A stretch of 64,000 nucleotides of DNA from Welwitschia mirabilis (lineage: Eukaryota > Gnetophyta > Gnetopsida > Welwitschiales), in the NCBI GenBank assembly GCA_051453625.1, contig JBOZIK010000001.1, forward strand, positions 61,748,294 to 61,812,293, read 5' to 3'. This document shows positions 60,135 through 64,000 of the stretch, one piece after another. The position numbers and the translations under genes are program-made. Each line of letters begins with the position of its first letter. Position 1 is the stretch's first letter. The notes below the pieces were generated by a model. It was not told where the DNA came from. It made no database searches and worked only from the letters and a program-made list of their open reading frames with translations.

Positions 60135-62055
60135 TCTCGATTATAATACCTCATTTATTAGTTATTAAAAATCATAGCAAATATGATATGGTAAGAAAAC
60201 CTTATTATGCATAAATTATATGTAAGGTTCATTTTCCCTTTCAAACTTACCCTTTTCAATTCCTATATATGAAGAATTCTTTGACATGTTTAGCATGTTG
60301 AAAAATTTCCTTTTACAAAAAGTTCAAGTTTATCAACATTCGTAGCCTTCAAAACTTGCATATATATATATATATATATGTTAAAAACTTCCTTCTACTT
60401 TCTTTTTATTCTCTTCATGTATTTTATTGATATCACATTATGGATCATGATTCTTAAAACTTGTAATTTTAGAAAATTAAAAGTAGAACATATTCTAAAT
60501 GTAACAAGAATTTAAATATTTAAATTATTCTAGAATTTTAAAATGAAGTCTATTAAGAATAAATTCTTTATAAAGCTTAAAAAACTAAACAATCTATTCT
60601 AATAAGAGAATGAACAAGCATTTTAAATTCACTAGGTAAATCTAGGTTGTTCTATACTACATAAAGGAAAGAACATCTAACTTTGATTAGAAAACACTTA
60701 TAGTAGAGATGTGACTAGAAATTACTATAATGTGTGTATCAAAAGTCAAAAATTAAAGACCTTATTTAAGTGTTATCTAAATTTTTTATGTTAAAAATAT
60801 ATATATGCATATATATTAGTCATGATTATTAATTAGTTATCAAAATTATTATTAAAAGGACTAACTTGAGGAATTTTATCTATAGAACATCCTAAGCTAC
60901 TTAGACTTCATTAGAATTAAAGTAGGTAAAGCTATCCATGCCATCATCTAAACCATTGTTGACACTAGTGTTATGAAGGAAAGTGGGTTCCATAAAGTAT
61001 GACAAGTTAACCAAATGCTATGTTAATACATTAATCTTATAGTCTAGTGCTAAACTAGTTTATGTAGACTAAAAACTCTACTATGTAAAAATATTTGCTA
61101 TCAATTTATTAATAATAAGAACATACCAATAGATAGCTTTATCTACAAGAAGAGCCATAAAAGACCAACCTACCATGAAGGGATAAACATTCTTTATCCT
61201 TTATTGATCTTGTAATTTATTTAAAAAATTAATTAAATTATTATTAGAGCATCATTTATTATCATTCATCAAAACTCTAATATTTTAAATCTAGAATTCC
61301 AATGTCTATGATGAGGTCTTATCTCATCATGAAGTTCTAAGCCTCATTTCTCCCTCCTTGGATATGAGGGAATGACTGACTCATGTTATTATGATTTTTC
61401 TTAGATCTTAATCTATGCTAATGCAGTATTATTTTTAATGTTTGCATTATTAGAGAATTCACTTTAATTAGTGATTTAGTTTGTTTTATTATTTAATTTG
61501 ATTAATATTACTAGTTATACAATAGTGTTTTCTAAGTATTTCTTTGTACTTTCTTTACAAAATTAAACCTTCAATGCTATATGGGATTTAAATGACTCAC
61601 ATGTTAATAAATAATATCTTTTCTAATATTCTAGTCTTTTTCCTACATTTTGTTATAATACATAATAGTTTTATACTTACACTATCTTTACATTTAAAAC
61701 CTGCATTACAATAATTTATTACCTTTCTAAGAAATCAAGTTGTACTTAGAAAATTATCTCTTACTTGGCTAACATTAACATGATTATATTTTCTTATGAA
61801 TAGTTATTCCTATTTCATAAGAGGATATATTAAATTAACTGAATTCTTTTTTACTCAAAGTTTATTAGTGAAACCTTTATAAGTTCTTATTATCTTTGAT
61901 ATGCCTCTAAGGCTATTGTGAAAGAATAATAATTAGGGATACCTATATAATAATACAAGTCTTAATTTATTATTTAAAACTATTTCCTATATTTTAACTA
62001 TTAGGGAACATCTTCAATAGATCACAATCAATTATAAAAGTTAAGGCGTAGCACA
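60135..62055 (+). other. AT-rich DNA including the 5' LTR of element E (right end only defined)
   Basis: The LTR of E must end at 62055 (gtagcaca) because a primer site follows. Its left end cannot be found without a partner copy. A short (TA)n run lies at 60359-60379. No coding region is seen. Confidence 0.5.
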
Positions 62056-62059
62056 TTTT

Positions 62060-62077
62060 TGGCATCATTACCAAAGA
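62060..62077 (+). other. Primer-binding site of E (tRNA-Asp type)
   Basis: tggcatcattaccaaaga matches the Athila-type site TGGCGCCGTTGCC with only transitions, as at 17552. It marks the start of another Athila-like element that continues past the right edge. Confidence 0.7.
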
Positions 62078-62639
62078 ATGCAATCAATGCTTCCTAGCTA
62101 ACTAATAATTACTTTTTCTTATAATTTTTTTTCTTATTTTCTAATTTTTTATTATTAAAATTACCATTTTATTTTGGTAATATTTTTTTATGAGAATTAA
62201 ATAAATCTAAGGCATAAAAACATGGAGATATGAGCAATCATGCTAGGCTAGTACATGGGATGAAACTTCTATTTGGATGTTATTTATCCTTGATTTTACA
62301 TTCTTACTTATAAAGAGTGCAAGTTTACTTTTATTAATAACATTTATGGAACTTCTTTGTATGTTTTGCTATTAATAGGTACATGTGCTTTATGAATGGA
62401 AATTTTCAAAATTAAGAATTTCTTTAGTCACAAGTACTTTATGAAATAGCATAATTTTTAAAATTATTCCTTATCTATTTTTTAAAATAGAAAATTTACA
62501 ACTAGACTAACATTGTTATTACTTATATAAATTTTACCATACTTTATCTAATTTTCTTTATCCTTTTTTTTAAAATTATGTGTTTTAATGGATTTTATTA
62601 TTTTTCATTAGTAATTTATCACAAGGATTCTTTATGAAT

Positions 62640-63500
62640 TATTAGATTAGGTATACTATTGATCAACTTCATAGGGAACATAATAAATAACTATAATATC
62701 AATTACTTCTAAATAACTCTAGTAATGATTTTAATTAAGACTATTTAGAACCTTTATTTTGGACTAGTGATACCTTAAGTAAAAATCCCATTGACATTCT
62801 CTTAGTCAAGTTAATCATGTCTAACATAAATAGAGATGGTTATATTTCAAGAATTTCCTAGGAGAATATTAAAAGCATTATGACAAATTGAGTATTTATC
62901 CATTTCCTCTTGTATGGTTTTATTTACTAGATGAATAGTATTAAAATAAAACCATTTGTTATAATCTGTTACTCAAATTTCATGGCCTAGATTCTAAAGA
63001 TCCTTACAAATATTTAAGAGAGTTTAAGGCTTTAAATTCAAATATAGGAAAGTAAGCTAAAGTAGACAAAATGAAACTTTTCCAATTCTTCTTTAAAAAT
63101 AGAAATTTTAAAAAAAGTAGAATCTTAATTATACAAGCTAGAACCTTATTTTATTAAGTCATGAAGAGATTTTACATGTGAATTCCTAAATAAATACTTT
63201 CTAGCTAATAAAACTAACGAACTTATGAGAAAAATTATAGACCTCTAAGAGCAAGACCAAGAACCTTTTAATAAGGCATTTTAGTGCTTTAAACACTTAT
63301 TAAAAAAATGCCCATAACATGGTTTTAAGGATTGATTGAGGTTTACCTATAAAGGCTGAATGCAAAAAGTAAGCAACTAATAGAGATGATGAGTAGTATA
63401 AATTTCACATTTAAAGGGCCTAATGAAGCATAGAGAACTTTGAAAAACATAGCTAAGAGATCTAAAAATTTAAATAGACCTACTAAAAATATTAAAATAG
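62640..63500 (+). pseudogene. Decayed gag of Athila-like element E
   Basis: In one frame 62969-63033 reads LLLKFHGLDSKDPYKYLREF, the conserved start of the Athila-type capsid domain (F-x-G-L-x-x-x-D-P-x-x-x-L-x-x-F). FLNKYFLANKTNELMRKI (63183-63236) is the next block, in another frame. A Gly-Leu-rich end of the capsid domain lies near 63350. Stops are at likely Gln codons and there are frame changes. The wording is clearer than in the A1 gag. Upstream, 62650-62780 gives charged N-terminal sequence. Pol should lie beyond 64000. Confidence 0.75.
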
Positions 63501-64000
63501 CTAAAAAAACTCTAAAGATATAGAATATAGTATATTTAAGTTAGATAAGAAAATAGTCCTACTTAATAAATGATATTATGTTACTAAGACATTAGATAAA
63601 ATTGAGGCACCTAGACTCAAGACAACTAGCAATGAGTATGTACTTTTGATGAGCATAAAATGGTAAGTGTTTCTCTATTTCTCTCTACAAAGAGATATTA
63701 ATTAAATAGGTGAACATCATACAAGATAAAAAGCTCTTTTTAATACAACAATAGTACTAATTACAAAATCCATCATTCCCTTATGGAAATTATTATAACC
63801 CAAATTGAAGAAACAACTTGGCTTTTTATAGAAAACCTCATAAAATAAAGCATTCATCTCACAATCATAGTCATCTAGCCAAGCTCAGAGTAGATCATAC
63901 ATTCTAAAATAATTCATGGTCATTTAATTAACTAGTAATAGAAAATAAGTTAAAGTCCATAATTAAGAAACCTAGGATCCCTCATGTATAGAATGAGAAA
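63501..64000 (+). mobile_element. E internal region, after the capsid part
   Basis: It continues from gag to the window edge with an A-rich plus strand. I see no zinc knuckle or protease motif in this half kilobase. Confidence 0.45.

Noticed and set aside
60359-60379. (TA)n run as a TATA box
   Set aside because: It is a simple microsatellite-like repeat with no gene or LTR promoter context.
1-64000. tRNA and rRNA genes, or any intact host gene
   Set aside because: I saw no conserved box or stem pattern of such RNAs and no long open frame outside N runs. Matches to tRNA ends are primer sites of retroelements.

Overview
The window reads as plant nuclear DNA made almost entirely of old, nested retrotransposons. 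It is very AT-rich and poor in CG dinucleotides, with stop codons scattered through every recognisable reading frame. I see no host gene, rRNA, tRNA or CRISPR array. The element types (Athila-like Ty3/gypsy with a tRNA-Asp-type primer site, chromovirus-like Ty3/gypsy with an initiator-Met-type primer site, an L1-type LINE) point to a flowering plant; I cannot name the species. Ten runs of N interrupt the window. Several are flanked by the same sequence on both sides, so they look like unmerged contig overlaps.

Layout. The oldest layer is a minus-strand chromovirus-like element, D. Its 5' LTR begins near 42433, its gag lies at about 41.4-40.6 kb and its RT at about 39.9-39.3 kb. Its integrase starts at about 38.7 kb and is cut at 37589. 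The integrase frame resumes in phase at 12345 and runs to 12214, so the 25 kb between is an insertion. That insertion is element C (12346-37588, plus strand, LTRs of 1442 and 1439 bp, target duplication AAAAT/AAAAC). Inside C sits element B (14827-33362, minus strand, target duplication TAAAT/TAGAT). Inside the 3' LTR of B sits element A2 (16298-23921, plus strand, perfect duplication AATAG). The nest is therefore D, then C, then B, then A2.

The left 12.2 kb is a second Athila-like element, A1 (72-12213). Its 3' LTR ends exactly where the D integrase fragment begins, so it also went into D. A1 keeps decayed gag, protease, RT, RNase H, integrase, a long 3' region and a decayed 3' ORF. Bases 1-71 are the 3' end of yet another copy feeding into the same LTR, which makes a tandem LTR-internal-LTR array.

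To the right of D, an L1-type LINE occupies about 46.4-52.6 kb. Unresolved AT-rich DNA follows, then a solo Athila-type LTR on the minus strand (59029-60129, duplication CACTA), and finally the 5' LTR end, primer site and gag of another Athila-like element, E, which runs off the right edge.

How the parts relate. A1 and E carry gag, and A1 carries pol, so they are of the autonomous type. A2 shares LTR termini, primer site and 3' region with A1 but lacks pol, so it looks like a non-autonomous relative. No reading frame here appears able to make a full protein. The most useful results are the nesting order, the in-phase integrase split by 25 kb, a recurrent GTCATCC/GGATGAC hairpin motif in A2, and a possible 253-nt intron shared by A1 and A2. 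I found no evidence for a new biological system.
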